64,000 nt of DNA from Sphingorhabdus sp. M41 (lineage in GTDB: Bacteria; Pseudomonadota; Alphaproteobacteria; Sphingomonadales; Sphingomonadaceae): positions 1,514,501 through 1,578,500 of the forward strand of contig NZ_CP014545.1 of the NCBI RefSeq assembly GCF_001586275.1, read 5' to 3'. This document shows positions 62,855 through 64,000 of the stretch, piece by piece; position 1 is the stretch's first letter, and each line of letters begins with the position of its first letter. Position numbers and translations under genes: made by a program. Below the pieces are notes generated by a model. The model was not told the DNA's origin. It saw only the letters and a program-made list of their open reading frames with translations, and did no database searches.

Positions 62855-63579
62855 CCGAAGCTTTTGAAATATCTGGCGTGCCCTCGGAAGGCGGCGTGCT
62901 GATCGTCGTCGATCATGCGTCCAGCCATGTCCCTGATGACATTGATCTTGGTATCTCTCCGCAATATCAGCAGGATCATATCGCTTATGATCCCGGCATC
63001 GCGCCGATTGCGCGCCTGATGACGGAGCATGGCGGCTATCTTGCCATTCTCAGCACCGCTTCCCGGCTGATCGTCGATCTCAATCGCTATCCCGATGAAG
63101 CAGCAGTTATTGTGGAATGCAGCGATGGCGTGGAAATTCCGGGCAACCATCTGTCGGCCGAAGGCAGACAAGCCAGGCTCGATCGCTTCTTCACCCCCTA
63201 TCACAACCGGGTAGCGGCGTTGATCGCCGATTTGAAACCAGTGCTCGTGGCGTCGCTGCACAGCTTCTCGCCGACGCTACGTTCCAAGCCGGAGATGCAA
63301 CGTCCGTGGGACATGGGTATCATGTATAACCAACATCAGACCGCCCCGCGACTGGCGCTGCAGTTTCTCGGCGAGGAGGATGGATTGATCATTGGCGATC
63401 AGCTGCCTTATTCGGGCAAGGATCTGAACGCGACGATGAACCGCCAGTGCGAAGCCATTGGCCAGCCCTATATCGGCGTCGAGGTCCGTCAGGATCTGAT
63501 CCGCGAAGAGGCAGGACAACGTCGTTTCGCTGATATTTTATTGCGTAGTTGCGATAAAATAAGAACGGCTCTTGCTTAA
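62851..63579 (+). CDS. N-formylglutamate amidohydrolase family protein
   Basis: A 242-aa zinc hydrolase of the FGase family. VDHASSHVPDDIDLG, DLNRYPDEAAVI, LVASLHSFSPTLRSKPEMQR and GVEVRQDLI are characteristic. N-formylglutamate is the histidine-degradation substrate of well-studied members, but no hut genes are here, so the substrate may differ. Coupled to ispE by ATGA. Confidence 0.85.
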   Translation: MTEAFEISGVPSEGGVLIVVDHASSHVPDDIDLGISPQYQQDHIAYDPGIAPIARLMTEHGGYLAILSTASRLIVDLNRYPDEAAVIVECSDGVEIPGNHLSAEGRQARLDRFFTPYHNRVAALIADLKPVLVASLHSFSPTLRSKPEMQRPWDMGIMYNQHQTAPRLALQFLGEEDGLIIGDQLPYSGKDLNATMNRQCEAIGQPYIGVEVRQDLIREEAGQRRFADILLRSCDKIRTALA

Positions 63580-63630
63580 CCGGTAGAGTTTTGGAAGGAC
63601 GATCCGGAAATTGCCATATTGGAAGCCAGA

Positions 63631-64000
63631 ATGACCCAGAGATTCGACAAGTCCCACCTGCCCAGCCGTCACGTCAGCGTCGGACCGGAGCGCGCACCGC
63701 AGCGCAGCTATTATTATGCGATGGGGATGACCGAAGAGGATATTGCAAAACCTTTCGTCGGTATCGCCTCTGCCGGCAATGACAGCGCGCCGTGCAACAC
63801 TTTGCTCGATGGCCAGGCCGATATCGCGCGCGAAGGCGTGATCGAGGCGGGCGGTACGCCGCGCCGGTTCAACACGATCACCGTCACCGACGGTATTGCC
63901 ATGGGCCATCAGGGCATGAAAGCCTCGCTGGTGTCCCGCGAAGTCATCGCCGACAGCGTCGAACTCAGCGTCCGTGGCCACTGCTATGACGCGGTCATCG
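63631..64000 (+). CDS. ilvD: Dihydroxy-acid dehydratase IlvD, N-terminal part (cut by window edge)
   Basis: The first 123 codons are present. MTQRFDKSHLPSRHVSVGPE, then SYYYAMGMTEEDIAKPFVGI, NDSAPCNTLLDGQADIAREG (cluster Cys) and FNTITVTDGIAMGHQGMKAS match IlvD. It makes 2-oxo acids from dihydroxy acids in branched-chain amino acid synthesis, using an Fe-S cluster. The start is preceded by TTGGAAGCCAGA. With ilvB, ilvN and ilvC at the other end of the window, the pathway is split over about 63 kb. Confidence 0.94.
   Translation, partial: MTQRFDKSHLPSRHVSVGPERAPQRSYYYAMGMTEEDIAKPFVGIASAGNDSAPCNTLLDGQADIAREGVIEAGGTPRRFNTITVTDGIAMGHQGMKASLVSREVIADSVELSVRGHCYDAVI

Overview
The window looks like chromosomal core sequence from an alphaproteobacterium of the order Sphingomonadales, probably a Sphingorhabdus/Parasphingorhabdus-like lineage (inference). 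Supporting signs are a ChpT phosphotransferase, an rpoH-type sigma-32, a ParA/SPOR cluster, a PspF/PspABC locus, a non-catalytic dihydroorotase partner next to pyrB, and dispersed palindromes of the TTCGTGCTGAGCTTGTCGAA type. Base composition is moderately GC-rich and even, apart from one AT-richer small gene at about 43.2-43.6 kb. I see no prophage, insertion sequence, integrase or CRISPR array.

Layout. 0-2.6 kb: ilvB-ilvN-ilvC on the minus strand (ilvC cut by the window edge). The last gene of the window, cut by the other edge, is ilvD. 2.7-4.5 kb: miaA and serB, divergent with overlapping starts. 4.5-8.7 kb: a ParA ATPase with a ribbon-helix-helix-like partner, flanked by two TPR/Sel1 proteins ending in SPOR domains. 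8.8-12.7 kb: yqgF-pyrB-pyrX and a DUF3089 hydrolase. 12.7-16.1 kb: gatCAB. 16.2-20.9 kb: tRNA-Leu, trigger factor, two divergent clpP genes and clpX. 21-28.7 kb: mtgA, rpoH, rluD, a JAMM peptidase, chpT, an amidase, the RNase P RNA, a caspase/Sel1 protein, a J-domain protein and sufE.

28.8-33.2 kb: an expanded phage-shock (envelope stress) locus. pspF diverges from a nine-gene operon that starts at a well-formed sigma-54 promoter: a 58-aa exported peptide, pspA, pspB, pspC and then five more small single-span coiled-coil proteins resembling PspB. This is the most unusual system in the window.

33.3-40 kb: a PuuD-like membrane protein, Fe-superoxide dismutase, the dapF-mtaB-ftsY-yciB operon and a GGDEF/EAL protein. 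40.3-45.9 kb: ffh-rpsP-rimM-(two small genes)-trmD-rplS, then asd. trmD carries a dispersed palindrome as an in-frame 24-codon insert. 45.9-49.1 kb: a MarR-EmrA-EmrB efflux operon. 49-56 kb: small metabolic enzymes, an ACE-like M2 peptidase, a peroxiredoxin, YqgE and ahcY preceded by a perfect 26-bp palindrome. 56-64 kb: lytic transglycosylase, a cysteine-poor uracil-DNA-glycosylase-like protein, ETF-ubiquinone oxidoreductase, a TPR protein, ispE, an N-formylglutamate amidohydrolase and the start of ilvD.

No gene-free stretch exceeds about 300 bases except the one filled by rnpB. Start codons were chosen by eye from Shine-Dalgarno-like sequence, overlaps and family length, so several 5' ends are approximate.
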